Assembly: GCA_013180625.2 (NCBI GenBank)
Contig: SNVD02008011.1
Span: forward strand, 1 to 64,000
Reading direction: 5' to 3'
From: Boswellia sacra
Taxonomy: Eukaryota; Streptophyta; Magnoliopsida; Sapindales; Burseraceae
DNA: 64,000 bases
In this document: piece by piece, positions 1 to 9,840 of the stretch
How the letters are laid out: every line of letters begins with the position of its first letter
Position numbering within the stretch: the stretch's first letter is position 1
The notes under the pieces: generated by a model
Databases searched by the model: none
The model's input: only the letters and a program-made list of their open reading frames with translations
Told to the model about the DNA's origin: nothing
Program-made: the position numbers and the translations under genes

Positions 1-1286
1 ATTGTCAATTACTTAGTTATGAAGAAGCTACCACATGACTTGACTCGAGCTCAAAGAGACAAGATCAAGAACATTGCCAAGTATTACATATGGGATGATC
101 CGTACTTATGAAGCATTGTTCTGACCAAGTGATAAGAAGGTGCGTTTCTGAATCTGAATTTAATTCAATTTTAACCTTCTGTCATTCTTATGCATGTGGA
201 GGTCACTTCGGACGAAAAAGAACGGCCCTCAAAGTTCTTGATTGTGGATTCTACTGGCCATCATTGTTCAAAGATGCATATCTCTTCTGCAAAGCTTGTG
301 ACCGTTGTCAAAGGACAGGTAATTTAAGTGCCAAAAATCAAATGCCACAAACTCCTATACTTATTGTCGAGATTTTTGATGTGTGGGGTATTGATTTCAT
401 GGGTCCTTTTCCTTCATCATTTGGTAATGTTTACATTATACTTGTTGTGGATTATGTTTCTAAATGGGTGGAAACAAAAGCTATGAGAACTAATGATTCT
501 AAAGTTGTTGTAGATTTTGTGAAATCTAATATTTTTGCGAGATTTGGAACACCAAGAGCCATGATTAGCCACAGAGGGACACACTTCTGCAACCGATCAT
601 TTGAAGCCTTGCTCAAGAAATACAACATCACTCACAAGGTGTCTACTGCATATCATCCATAAACTAGTGGTCAAGTTGAAGTTTCAAATCGAGAAGTCAA
701 GTCCATTCTCGAGAAGACAGTGAATCCGAATCGAAAAGATTGGAGCCTACGATTGAATGATGCACTTTGGGCATACCAGACTGCTTACAAGACACCTATT
801 GGTATGTCTCCGTACAGGTTAGTCTACGGTAAGCCATGCCACCTTCCAGTGGAGCTCGAAAATAAAGCATGGTGGGCAGTAAAGCTTTGTAACATGGAGA
901 TGGATGCTGCTGGAGAACAAAGGAAGCTTCAACTGCAAGAATTGAAAGAACTTAGAAATGATGCCTATGAGAATTCTAGAATTTACAAGGAGAGAACTAA
1001 GGCATTTCATGATAAAATGATCTCCAGGAAGAATTTTGAAGTGGGACAGAAAGTTTTTTTATTTCATTCTCGCCTCAAGTTATTTCCAGGTAAATTACGA
1101 TCTCGATGGGTTGGACCTTTTGTTATTACTAATGTCTTTCCCCATGGTGCAGTGGAAATCAAAAGCTTAAAAACGGATAAAGTATTCAAGGTGAATGGGC
1201 ACAGGTTGAAGCCTTATTATGAGAATTTAGTGATGCAGGACATCGATGAGGTACCTCTCTACGAGCCAACTTATCTTGATGGGTGA
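1..1286 (+). pseudogene. Ty3-gypsy integrase end of pol, broken
   Basis: Integrase inserts retrotransposon cDNA into host DNA. Bases 1-108 read open in one frame (ends ...YYIWDDPYL) and the homologous reading continues from 108 in another, so there is a frameshift near 106-110. From 108 the product shows the HHCC zinc-binding region (H26, H33, CDRC at 64-67), then GIDFMGP with the first catalytic Asp. The second catalytic Asp should be in a SDGGTHF-like motif but reads SHRGTHF, so it is lost. An in-frame TAA at 660-662 (CAA to TAA in YHPQTSGQ) interrupts the core. The reading resumes in frame to 1286 through [21 protein letters not shown] and a C-terminal [18 protein letters not shown] segment. 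A frameshift, a stop and a lost active-site residue make it non-functional. Confidence 0.9.
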
Positions 1287-1328
1287 GGACAGATAACGTC
1301 AGGCTGAGGACGTTAAACCAAGTGCTTA

Positions 1329-1344
1329 TTGGGAGGCAACCCAA
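1329..1344 (+). other. Conserved Athila/Tat post-pol motif
   Basis: TTGGGAGGCAACCCAA is a short stem-like motif directly after the pol reading frame. It recurs in Athila/Tat-lineage elements at the pol to 3' region boundary. Its function is unknown to me. It helps classify the element. Confidence 0.5.
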
Positions 1345-1600
1345 TGTTTTTGAAACATAAATAAAAAGAGACAAAGAAAAGAAGGTAGTAACAATCAGTT
1401 TTTGTGTTTCGAGGAGATTCCTCTCATGGGCCATTATAATTGATCAGGTTTTATCTCTCTTTGCCATCTGTCTCATTTGCTTTGTTGTTTGTTTTTGACT
1501 TTCGTTTGCTCTTGTGTTTTTATTTCTTTTCTGTGTCTCTATTTTCTTTTCTTTTCTTTTCTTGTGTTTAATTTGATTATTCCGTGCTTCGAGTTCAGTT

Positions 1601-1705
1601 ATGCAACAGCTTGAGGAAACATTCAAACGGGAGTTGAAGCCATTGTTCGAAGGTTTGAAACGTGCATATCTGGGAGAAGAACAAACTCAATCGCATTATC
1701 GGTAA
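1601..1705 (+). CDS. Small ORF (34 codons) before the zinc-finger ORF
   Basis: The ORF begins MQQLEETFKRELKPL and ends QSHYR. It is charged and probably helical, with no recognised family. It sits in a pyrimidine-rich stretch 24 bases upstream of the zinc-finger ORF at 1729. It may be an upstream ORF or the start of a split accessory gene, but it could equally be chance. Its non-repetitive composition next to low-complexity flanks is the only support. Confidence 0.25.
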   Translation: MQQLEETFKRELKPLFEGLKRAYLGEEQTQSHYR

Positions 1706-1728
1706 TATCTCTCCTTTTCTTCTCTTCA

Positions 1729-2359
1729 ATGGATGCTGATATCTTTCTATCGAACCTTCGTAAATATTTCCCTTCACTTCCTCAAAATGCTGTGTTTAAA
1801 ATTTATAAAGTACGGATGACTAGACTTTGGGCATTGATGCTCCTAAATGTGCCTGCTGATATCCGATTGCTTATCGAAGCCAAGGTGAGATTGTCCGGTG
1901 AGCCGGACATTAATCTCGCAAAATACATGCCTGGTCTAGGAAAGAGGTACTACGCCAAGAGGCGAAGAGCGAAAAGGTTACAAGTATGTTATAAATGTGC
2001 TAGATGGAATTGTAACCAGACTTGTCGTTCATAAGGTATTGCGTCCAGGAATAGAGAAGATAAACTTTCATTTATTAAGAATGGTTTGAGTAATGAGTCG
2101 CTGGATAATGTTTTGTTAACTCTCGAGTCACATTCTTGTGGACTTGTTCAGCGTGAAATTGCTTAATCTATGGACACAATTTCGTGATGAATTGCAATGT
2201 TATAGTCTAGGGAATCTGACTAAAAACGACCCTGTTTGCCAGTTTATAAGAAAACTGGATGGGAAGCAAATCCCCGACTCATAGAAGGCGTTTCAGCCCT
2301 TACTGGACGTAAAACCAGAGGAAGATGTGAGCCACAATCACAACTACTTGTATATTTGA
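1729..2359 (+). pseudogene. Accessory basic zinc-finger protein gene of the retroelement, broken
   Basis: The first open stretch (1729-2034) gives 101 codons: an N-terminal helical part, a basic cluster KRYYAKRRRAKR at residues 72-83, then Cys 87, 90, 95 and 99 in a CX2CX4CX3C arrangement, suggesting a small nucleic-acid-binding finger. After TAA at 2032-2034 the same frame stays open for 43 codons (ends LVQREIA). A shift of frame near 2160 then continues as LWTQFRDELQCYSLG and KNDPVCQFIRKLDGKQIP, with one more in-frame TAG at 2282, to TGA at 2357. The original protein was therefore probably about 200 residues. A basic stretch followed by a Cys cluster resembles the cysteine-rich nucleic-acid-binding proteins of carlaviruses, but Cys spacing differs and I regard that as unproven. 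It lies between pol and the LOG ORF. Confidence 0.55.
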
Positions 2360-2509
2360 ATGTGTGTTGTTGTCGTCGAATTTTTTTTCTTGTTTCGTTT
2401 GATCTGATTATCAATGTTGATTTTGTGTTGTTGTTGTTTGTTGATTTTGTTTGTTTTAATTTCAAGTTTTCTTTTTGACAAACCATATGACTACCCTATG
2501 GCATAAGTA

Positions 2510-2643
2510 CACGTGGGAGACAAGTGTGGAGGTTTTGTCAACCTCCGCCGAAAGTATATGTCCATTTTTCATGCTTCACGTGGGAGACAAGTGTGTAGGT
2601 TTTGTCAAACCCCGCCGAAAGCATATCTCATTTTTTCAAATCT
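2510..2643 (+). repeat. 67-bp tandem repeat, two copies, with G-boxes
   Basis: Two adjacent copies start at 2510 and 2577. Each begins CACGTGGGAGACAAGTGT, runs through GGTTTTGTCAA and a CCGCCGAAAG block, and ends in an AT-rich stretch. Each carries a CACGTG G-box. They lie 190-325 bp upstream of the LOG ORF, so they may form part of a promoter-like region; this is inference. Confidence 0.8.
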
Positions 2644-2720
2644 TGGGGCGATAAATATGCATCGAGCAACTCCCACCGAAATTATGTCCCCATGTGTCAA
2701 ATTTGAGAGTTTTACGTGTG

Positions 2721-2727
2721 TATATAT
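2721..2727 (+). promoter_or_regulatory. Possible TATA box upstream of the LOG ORF
   Basis: TATATAT occurs about 107 bp before the LOG ATG and about 80 bp after the G-box repeats. The spacing would suit a private promoter with a roughly 75-base leader. AT-rich context makes chance occurrence likely. Confidence 0.2.
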
Positions 2728-2833
2728 CCATTCTGCATATTTTCAAATGTCATTTTATAACCTGTCTTGCACTTGAATCGTATAATACCTAACGTGCATC
2801 ATTGTCTTACACAAGTTTAGAGCACTTTTAGAA

Positions 2834-3484
2834 ATGGAGAAAACACCAATTCGGCGATTCCAAAATATATGCGTATTTTGTGGATCGCGATTTGGTAAAG
2901 ATGGAGAGTTTACAACAGCAGCTCTTGATCTTGGTAGGACATTAGCTGCGAGGGGTATTCATTTGATTTATGGAAGGGGTAGTCTTGGGTTAATGGGGTG
3001 TGTGTCGACAGCTGCATCCTTGGGAGGGAGTAAAGTTCTCAGCATTATCCCTAAACCATTAGCTGTGCGAGATATCATAGGCAACACAATGGGGGAAGAG
3101 TTACAGGTCTCTAGCATGCATGAGCGTATTGCACATATGGTCATTAAATATGATGCATTTATAGCTTTGCCCGGTGGTTATGGTACATTAGAGGAGATAT
3201 TTCAAATCACCTCTTGGGCACAGCTAAACATCCATCGGAAACCCATTGGTTTGTTAAATGTCAATAATTTTTTTGATGGTTTGTTGTCTTTCCTTGATCA
3301 AGCAGTAGAAAAAAACTTCATCTCACAGTCAGCGAGGCAAATCCTGGTTACAGCTTCAACTGCAGGGGAGTTAATTGACAAATTGCAAGCATTCGTCTAT
3401 TCGCCTGATCCAACAATAGCTCGGATAGATTGGTTTACGGAGGGCAATAAAAGGCGTAAACTGGATTTAGCACTCCATCTGTAA
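2834..3484 (+). CDS. LOG: LOG-type cytokinin riboside 5'-monophosphate phosphoribohydrolase, intronless, inside a retroelement
   Basis: LOG enzymes release active cytokinin bases from their riboside monophosphates in the cytosol. The 216-residue ORF has CVFCGS (13-18), the phosphate-binding loop region YGRGSLGLMG (46-55), MHER with the family's catalytic Arg at 98, and PGGYGTLEE (113-121) with the catalytic Glu, then SWAQLNIHRKPIGLLNV. Length matches plant LOG proteins and wording is closest to the LOGL10-like subgroup. Two oddities: the usual GGGS loop reads GRGS, and the Lys usually following MHER is Ile. Plant LOG genes have several introns; this copy has none and no poly-A tail or direct repeats beside it, fitting capture of a spliced transcript by the retroelement. 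The ORF is fully open although pol and the zinc-finger gene around it are broken. Whether it is expressed or active cannot be told. Confidence 0.9.
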   Translation: MEKTPIRRFQNICVFCGSRFGKDGEFTTAALDLGRTLAARGIHLIYGRGSLGLMGCVSTAASLGGSKVLSIIPKPLAVRDIIGNTMGEELQVSSMHERIAHMVIKYDAFIALPGGYGTLEEIFQITSWAQLNIHRKPIGLLNVNNFFDGLLSFLDQAVEKNFISQSARQILVTASTAGELIDKLQAFVYSPDPTIARIDWFTEGNKRRKLDLALHL

Positions 3485-5473
3485 TCTTTATCTGCTGGTT
3501 TGCTTCACTGTTGTTTGCTTTCTTTTTATTGTGTTTATTTGAGATTTTTCATGTTATTTCTTTTGAGCTTTTTCAGGTTATTTCTTTCGTTCCAGGTAAT
3601 ATTTTCTAATCTTGTCTTTTAGAGTGGTGGCTTAAAAAGTTCAAGTTCTCTTGAAACGCATTCTGGATTTCTTTAATCCATAATGGCTGAATAAGGAGGC
3701 TAACTTCTAAATTTTTTAGACCCATTCTAACTGAATTGTTTGTGTTTGCTGGCTTGTTGGACTTTGTTATTTTATGAGTAAGTTTAGTTTTCTATAATTT
3801 AGGGTTGTTATGTGTTTTTGTCTTTATCAGTTTCGATTCGAAAAAAAAAATTGTGGAAAAACCTGAAAATGGCAGAATATAGGGTTTCTTTAACCCTTGA
3901 AACGCATTCTCTTTAAATAAATCTATAGTTTGTTTATTTCATGTTGTTTGAAGTGTCTTGTTTCTTGTTTTGTTCTTTCTAATAAAGGTATATAGGCTAG
4001 AAACCTTAAGTCTGCGGGCTACTGGTCCTAAGGATTGTTGAAATATACAATCTTGACTCAGGTGTAACAATGCCACATACCTCTTTTCTTGCATTTTGTG
4101 GGTCGATGATAAGATAGTGATTGAATTAAGAATAACTCTTGAAAAATGATAAATGATGCATGGATCTGTGTGCTTGAAATATTTATTGGTTTTCGCTTTG
4201 CCTTTGATTCCTTGCGCAACATTGAGCACTGAGCTAATATCACTGAGTTATTTGTTCACTTAGAGAAAGTTATGTAATTTAAATGTTTCTTCAGATTTCA
4301 ATGAATTCTAGAACTTGTTTGATGGTCACTCAAGGCGAAATCCTAGACTGTGCAACATTGGGGAAATGATTTAGGCCATCTTTGGACCGTTTGAGCCTTA
4401 ATAGCCAACCTTGACTGAAATTGATCCCTAGTTACCCCTTTGAGCCTCTGTAAGCCTTTTTCGTTGTTAACTCACTAAAAGATTTCCTAACCTCAAATGA
4501 ATTTTTTTTTCCAAACAGTTTATCCCTTTCCTATGAGCATGTAGATCATTCACGATCACATTTTGAGCTATGTTTGGGTTTTGGGAAGTTAGATGAGGTT
4601 GGGTTGTGTCATGAGCAATGCAAGTGAGTTCTATTGTGTTTGTAAAAAAAAAAAAAGAAAAAAAGAAAAAAGAAAAAAGCCAATCTGTACTTATTGTCCA
4701 CATACTTACACATTGGGGACAATGTGTTGTTTAAGTGTGGGGGAGGGGAAGTGTAATAAAAAGAAAAGAAAAAAAAGAAAAAAAAGAGAACAAAAGAAGA
4801 AGAATAAGAGATCTATACTATTAAGTGTTCTTAAAAAGAATGAAACAACAAAGTGTAGGAGTGTAGTTTTCTTTTGTTTTCTATAAAAAAAAAAAAAAGA
4901 TTGAGTGTTCTAAATAAGTTTGGGGGAGTAACTTGGTGAATTGAAATAAAGTTGTGTTATAGGGTTGAGCTCTACATAGTCTTGAATGATTTATGTGTTT
5001 GTGGGTGATTTGAGCCAAAATATTATCCTTTATCATACCTTCACCCAAGCCAAACGTTACAAGCTTAATAAAGTCCTACTTGATCCTTGGTGTTGTGCAT
5101 GTCTACATTAGTGGAGAGTGACTTGAAAAGCAAGCATATGGAGTTCATTTATACACACATCTTCAATATTAAATATGATTCATTTTTATGTATAAACTCA
5201 TCCGGGTTACAAGTGATTAGGTGAGAATGGCTCTACACACACGCACACTTGAGGAATTGAAGTGAAGCGAAACTAATCTTAGAGATAAAATTCTTAATCA
5301 AGTGCATTATTTTGAAGTTTTCCTTGGGTTATAATTATGTACAATCTTTGAGGCCTATTTGCAAGTTGAAGCATTTGTGTGTTTTAATTTTTCTACGATT
5401 CTGTTTCGGTTTAGTTTTGTTTCATATCGTTGTAATTGCTCGAGGACTAGCAAAGTCTAAGTGTGGGGGAATT
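3485..5473 (+). other. Non-coding post-pol region of the Athila/Tat element with polypurine-like blocks
   Basis: I see no credible gene. It holds pyrimidine-rich tracts, A-rich runs (4643-4680, 4756-4800, 4884-4900) and the conserved block CATTGGGGACAATG followed by AAGTGTGGGGGAGGGG (4711-4748). A second GTTTGGGGGAG lies near 4918, and the final polypurine tract GTGTGGGGGA ends three bases before the LTR. Segments near 4310-4480 and 5030-5250 match the Tat element at 34060-34240 and 34660-34860, so this is a conserved retroelement module and not random spacer. Confidence 0.7.
5459..5473 (+). promoter_or_regulatory. Polypurine tract (plus-strand primer) of the Athila/Tat element
   Basis: AAGTGTGGGGGAATT lies directly before the LTR start TGATAGG. 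A purine tract in this place primes plus-strand DNA synthesis in LTR retrotransposons. Confidence 0.7.
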
Positions 5474-6878
5474 TGATAGGTGTCTATTTATGTATTACTA
5501 TTATATCAATTCGTCCATGTTTCTTTGCTATATTCCGTGGTATTTTTATGTTTTTGTGTGTTTTGATGTTTGTAGGAGTTTTGGAGCAACTTGCACAAAA
5601 ATGGAGTAAAAACCTTCATTTTCACCTCTGCTAGTCAACCATCTTCTCGGATTTAATTGTATTGATATACAATGAACCCGATGACATATCATATACCGTT
5701 GAAAAGCTCTCGAAGTCTACTTTTTGGAGAAATTTACGGTTTATGAATCCATTCAGTGCACCGAAAGTTGTAATCAAAATAGTATGAGAAGTGTAGAAAT
5801 GTAATTCCACACATCACTGTAGCATGTATAATACGGGATACTGTAGCACGTTACTGTAGCAGAGTATTTAAACACATTTTAGGGTTTTATTTCATAATTT
5901 GAAGAGGGGAGAACGTGGTGGAGGCTTCAGCTCTAGAATTCTTTCATCTCTTGGAGTTCTTGAAGGGGAAAGAAAGCTTGGAAAGAGGAAGAACTACAAT
6001 CCAAAGAGAATTACATCAAATTTGCTAAGTTTTTCCCTTCCTTTTCATTTTCTGGAATGTCTCCATGTTGTATTGTATTTACCACGTTCTTAAACATGTG
6101 TAACTGAATCTGAATTGGTTGAGGGTGTTTCAAAGCCCCTGATATGGTTTTTGTAAGTTGATTGTGCAAGAAGTTGTTATCCAATTCTCTAATTGAAGTT
6201 GCTTGTATTTTCCCATGTCTAATGCTTATGATTGCTTGCTGTATTGTATTTGGGTGGCCAACTGAATATAATCTGGATATTGTCTATTGCTAGACTAGAA
6301 ATCTTGATCCGTACTTGTCTTGAATTTCTAATCATTAGTAGCAAAATGTGATCAGAGATTGCAATTGGAAAATACAACCTAGGTTAAATAATCCGAACCT
6401 GTGTGATTATTGCTTAGATCAACCTGTCTTTCTTTTCATAATGCTTCCATTGAATTAAACTCAGAGAGTTTATTCTAGGTTGTTTAATGGATAGAGATTA
6501 AATAAAGAGCTTGTTTTATTTAACAACAAAGTAAGGAAAGATTTGGGTAACAGAGCTTGTTGTTATCTACGGTTGATAACTTCAATGCTGTAATTGGATG
6601 ACAATTCTATGTTAATTCACAAATTCATATCTTGTGGTAGAGAAAGACCCTTAACCAAGTGTCTCTCATTGATTTTTCACTCCATTTTACTTTGTGTTTT
6701 GTTATTGTGCATTTACATTAATATTTCATGTAGTTAATCCATCAACAAAACCCCCCCATTTATTCTGTTGTTGCTTTTGAATAACAAATTCAATTAGAAT
6801 CAATCCTCGTGGGAACGATATCTACTTATCACTTTATTACTTGTGCGACTAGTATACTTGCTAGTTTTGAACGCATCA
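5474..6878 (+). repeat. 3' LTR of the Athila/Tat element
   Basis: The LTR begins TGATAGGTGTCTATTTATG just after the polypurine tract and ends GTTTTGAACGCATCA, giving TG...CA ends and 1405 bp. A TATA-like GTATTTAAAC near 5863 may be the promoter. The far end with CTTGTGCGACTAGTATACTTG is typical of plant gypsy LTR ends. No second copy is in the window, so the boundaries rest on motifs alone. Confidence 0.75.
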
Positions 6879-7202
6879 TTAACAATTACATTGATTGTAA
6901 TGTATGTCTTTGTAGTCTATGATAATTTGCAATTTTAAGTTTTAATGTCTTTTATGATGTTACATTTTTAGATTTAATGGCTGTTTATGATACTTTCCTT
7001 TTATATGTTGCCATGGCTCACTGAATAGTGCGAAAGTTTAAAAATTATAAAGGCACCTTTTAAAGGTTCCTGGGCCATTTGGATATCATATTGTTCATAT
7101 TCTTGTTCCCTATCTTTTGTCTGGCTCTAAGAAATGGTTGTTGGTATTGGTTGTTTAGTGATGCATTGATTAAATGTGTCTATTGGTGTTCTTCCTATGT
7201 AG

Positions 7203-7496
7203 AGATGAATTGGGTCGTTTTGTTGCTGATAAACGATGCTTGACAAGTCTTAAGATGGAAGGATGTACTAATTTAGGAGGATTTGTCCTCTGCTCATCAA
7301 GTCTTTCTACACTTTGGCTTTCAGATCTTTACTCCCTTTCTAAGATGGTAACTATTTCATTTTATTCCATCTTGATTGTTTAATTAGGTGAATTTCTTTT
7401 TAAACCGGTGTGCCCTTCGTGTAGATCTTTAACTGTCCCAATTTGAAAGAGATTTCTCTGGAATTTTCAAATTCCTACTCTACCACCCGTGAGCAG
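7203..7496 (+). pseudogene. Two-exon fragment of F-box/LRR-repeat protein FBL17-like gene
   Basis: Exon-like 7203-7347 reads DELGRFVADKRCLTSLKMEG and CTNLGGFVLCSSSLSTLWLS up to LSKM. A GT...AG intron (7348-7424) follows, and 7425-7496 continues IFNCPNLKEISLEF up to a GT donor at 7497. The leucine-rich pattern and the NLGGF..CSSSLSTLWLSDL wording match plant FBL17, the substrate receptor of an SCF ubiquitin ligase that targets CDK inhibitors. Only a small LRR segment is present, with no F-box and no further exons in the next kilobase. It is a captured or relict fragment, not a working gene. Confidence 0.7.
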
Positions 7497-8889
7497 GTTT
7501 TTGTTTTTGTTTTTTTAACGTTAAATTTTGGGCTTTTGTTATCTATATTTTTGTTATTGTTCTTATCTTTGTCTTATTGTGTGCAAGTTTATACTTTTCA
7601 TGACTTTATGCAATTTCTCATGTGGGTTTATTTGCTTTCATTTTGATTCTTACTTAGAAGTCTGAAAACATTGCTCGATGAGATTCTCCTTTGTTGAAAG
7701 CGTAGATTGCATTTTCCTTTTTTTTTGTGTTTTTCAATTTTCTTTTCAGAGAACAAATTTGAAATCTGTTTGCATTACTTGAAGTGGTAAATGATAATAC
7801 ATATCTCTCAGGAGGAGCAGCCATGGTTTAGTCTGCTTAGCATACTTGGTCTAGCTCATTGAATAACACAAGCTTGCTTGAATCAAGTGTTAATTTCTGG
7901 TAGAATTTGGTGTTTTTCTTGTGTTTAGTTTGAGTTCAATTGATCAAAACCTTTGACTTGATTGTCTTCAAAACGCATTGCGCACACACTAATTCACATA
8001 CTTATATATTTATTTATGTGTTGCTTCTCTTTGCTTGACATACTAATTAAGAGGCCTTCCATCTTTTCTTTTTAGACATAGATTTAAAATTAGCAGCACA
8101 ATCTTAAATGAAAAACAGCGAGCCTGAGTCTGACTCAATCTTAAATTCTGCTCGTTGAATTGTCAAGAGGACAAAATAGATATTAATTATATATTTCAAA
8201 ACTAGGGAATTAATGCTTGATTTATTAACGGGAAAATAATTTAGTACAATAAACTAAATTGAAATTAATGCTTGAATTCAAGTAGTGTACTGAGGAAAAA
8301 GTAAATCTCAGCTAGAACGGGAGAGTGGCTAATGGGCATTAAATAAAAATTATTTTGTGATTTAAGTTTTCTCCATTTCGTTTTATCCAGCTAAGTGAAA
8401 ATGATTCCTATTGTATCATTTCTATTGAGTCGTGGATGGCAAAGTGCTTCGTATAGTGACTACCACTTTCATGGTTTTAATTTTTTAATTTGTTGGTTTA
8501 TCTAATTCAAAGTGTGATTTGAAAAGTCAAGAACTTTGAGAATGTTGAAATGTGGGACCAAGTATAGGACTTGAATTCTTTGTTAGGATATATGCACTTT
8601 TTGCTTTATAACATCATGCAGTCTCTTTTTCATCTAACCCTTGTTTTCTAGACCAATATATATTTTGAGAATTGGGTCTCATCAACCTGTTCTTTTCATT
8701 TCTAATAATATACTAGGATACTACTTTCTCTTTTGTACTCTGTAATTAATGGAGGAATCCATGTATAAATTCTGTCAGCTGATTTTTGAATGGAAAAAAA
8801 AAAAGAGTCTGAGAAACGTTGTAATGAAGTTTTATGCTTTTTATTTCAAATTTTATGATATAAAAGCTTTGCTGATATTGTTACTTTAG
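7497..8889. other. Intron-like or filler sequence between exon fragments
   Basis: AT-rich sequence with T-runs. I see no coding segment, tRNA or clear transposon ends. It may be intronic or intergenic sequence carried along with the FBL17 and NUP155 fragments. Confidence 0.4.
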
Positions 8890-9110
8890 ATATGTCTGGA
8901 AATGCTTTACTTTGCAAACTATTCTGGGGATGCTGACAGTAGCATTGTGAGAGAAACCTGGGCTAGACTTATTGATCAAGCTCTTTCAAAGGGTGGCATT
9001 GCGGAAGCTTGTTCAGTACTAAAAAGGATTGGTTCCCATCTATATATCCTGGGGATGGAGCTATTTTACCCTTGGACACTTTATGTCTTCACCTTGAGAA
9101 GGCTGCTCTA
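8890..9110 (+). pseudogene. Exon of a NUP155-like nuclear pore gene, frameshifted
   Basis: After an AG acceptor the segment reads ICLEMLYFANYSGDADSSIV, then RETWARLIDQALSKGG and EACSVLKRIGSHLY. A 2-base insertion (TATAT near 9040-9046) shifts the frame. It then continues PGDGAILPLDTLCLHLEKAA to a GT donor at 9111. This wording is that of plant NUP155, a large inner-ring scaffold nucleoporin. One exon of a very large gene plus a frameshift means a dead fragment. It shares orientation with the FBL17 fragment, consistent with multi-gene capture. Confidence 0.8.
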
Positions 9111-9154
9111 GTACATTATCCGCTTTGTGCATGTTTAAGCATATGCTTTGTCTC

Positions 9155-9157
9155 ATA

Positions 9158-9190
<33 letters not shown>

Positions 9191-9191
9191 A
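9155..9191. repeat. (AT)n(GTAT)n microsatellite
   Basis: An AT dinucleotide run followed by about six GTAT units. Confidence 0.95.
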
Positions 9192-9760
9192 GGCATTTCT
9201 GTTTGCTTCTGTGGAATTCTCTTTTTCTAGAAACTTTCCTTCTACCTGGATTGGATTTGAACCATTTTTATTGGGAGACTATTAAAAGAAGTTTTAAATA
9301 TACCAATATTTAGTATTTTTCTCCTCACCTCTTCCTCTCAGCCACTTTTTTCTACATGATATATGCTAACTTCTTTTTACATGCAAGCAAAATCAAAGAG
9401 TTGGCAAGTTCTTAGATAAACTCAATCTTACATTAATTAGCAAAAAACTATTGGCATTTGATAGAGACAGGGCAAAGGAACAGAAATAAATGTAAAAGGG
9501 ACCTTTTAAGCAGATGTGTCTTATATGGATAATATTACCATTTCGTAGTGAGGACTGTAATGGCCATTATCTACCCTTAGATATTTATTTTCCTCAAAGA
9601 CATACCATTTCATTATGCAGTTTCATGGTGCTAATCTAACTGGGGGGATCCAAACTGTTGCTTGTATTAATGGCTTGAAATAACATCTACAGATAAATCA
9701 TGTTTTAGTCCAAGATTTAATTCTGTTCTCCTTGAATTTTGGGTACCAAGTATATGACAG

Positions 9761-9840
9761 AGGTACGAAGATTACCCCTTCTGCAGAGCCGGACGGAAGC
9801 TCTTTACAGAGGATTTCGAGAACTTGAAGAATCCTTGATA
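9761..9840 (+). pseudogene. Unidentified exon-like segment
   Basis: After ATGACAG the sequence reads EVRRLPLLQSRTEALYRGF and RELEESLI without stops and with protein-like codon use, then ends in AT-rich sequence. I do not recognise the gene. Its place between the NUP155 exon and the CACTA end suggests a third captured fragment. Confidence 0.35.

Larger units (their letters stand above)
1..6878 (+). mobile_element. Athila/Tat-type Ty3-gypsy retrotransposon, 3' portion
   Basis: The left end lies outside the window. In order it holds the end of pol (integrase), a long post-pol region with accessory ORFs, three polypurine-like GTGTGGGGGA stretches and a 3' LTR. Athila/Tat affiliation is inferred from the integrase C-terminal wording ([18 protein letters not shown]), the GGGAGGCAACCCA motif just after pol, and the GGGGACAATGT...GTGTGGGGGAGG and CTCGAGGACTAGCAAAG blocks before the LTR, which are typical of that group. 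The post-pol region is where Athila elements may carry an env-like gene. Here it carries a zinc-finger ORF and a LOG-type ORF instead. The target site duplication cannot be checked because the 5' LTR is not in the window. Confidence 0.85.

Noticed and set aside
2834..3484. LOG as an ordinary host gene
   Set aside because: No introns, and it is enclosed by pol, conserved retroelement blocks and the LTR of one element in the same orientation. I keep an independent retrogene insertion as an alternative but see no poly-A or direct repeats.
4593..4886. 97-codon plus ORF rich in Lys
   Set aside because: It is driven by A-rich tracts in the retroelement 3' region and has no domain-like sequence.
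9009..9313. Plus ORFs downstream of the NUP155 exon
   Set aside because: They arise from the frameshifted exon running into a microsatellite and intronic sequence.
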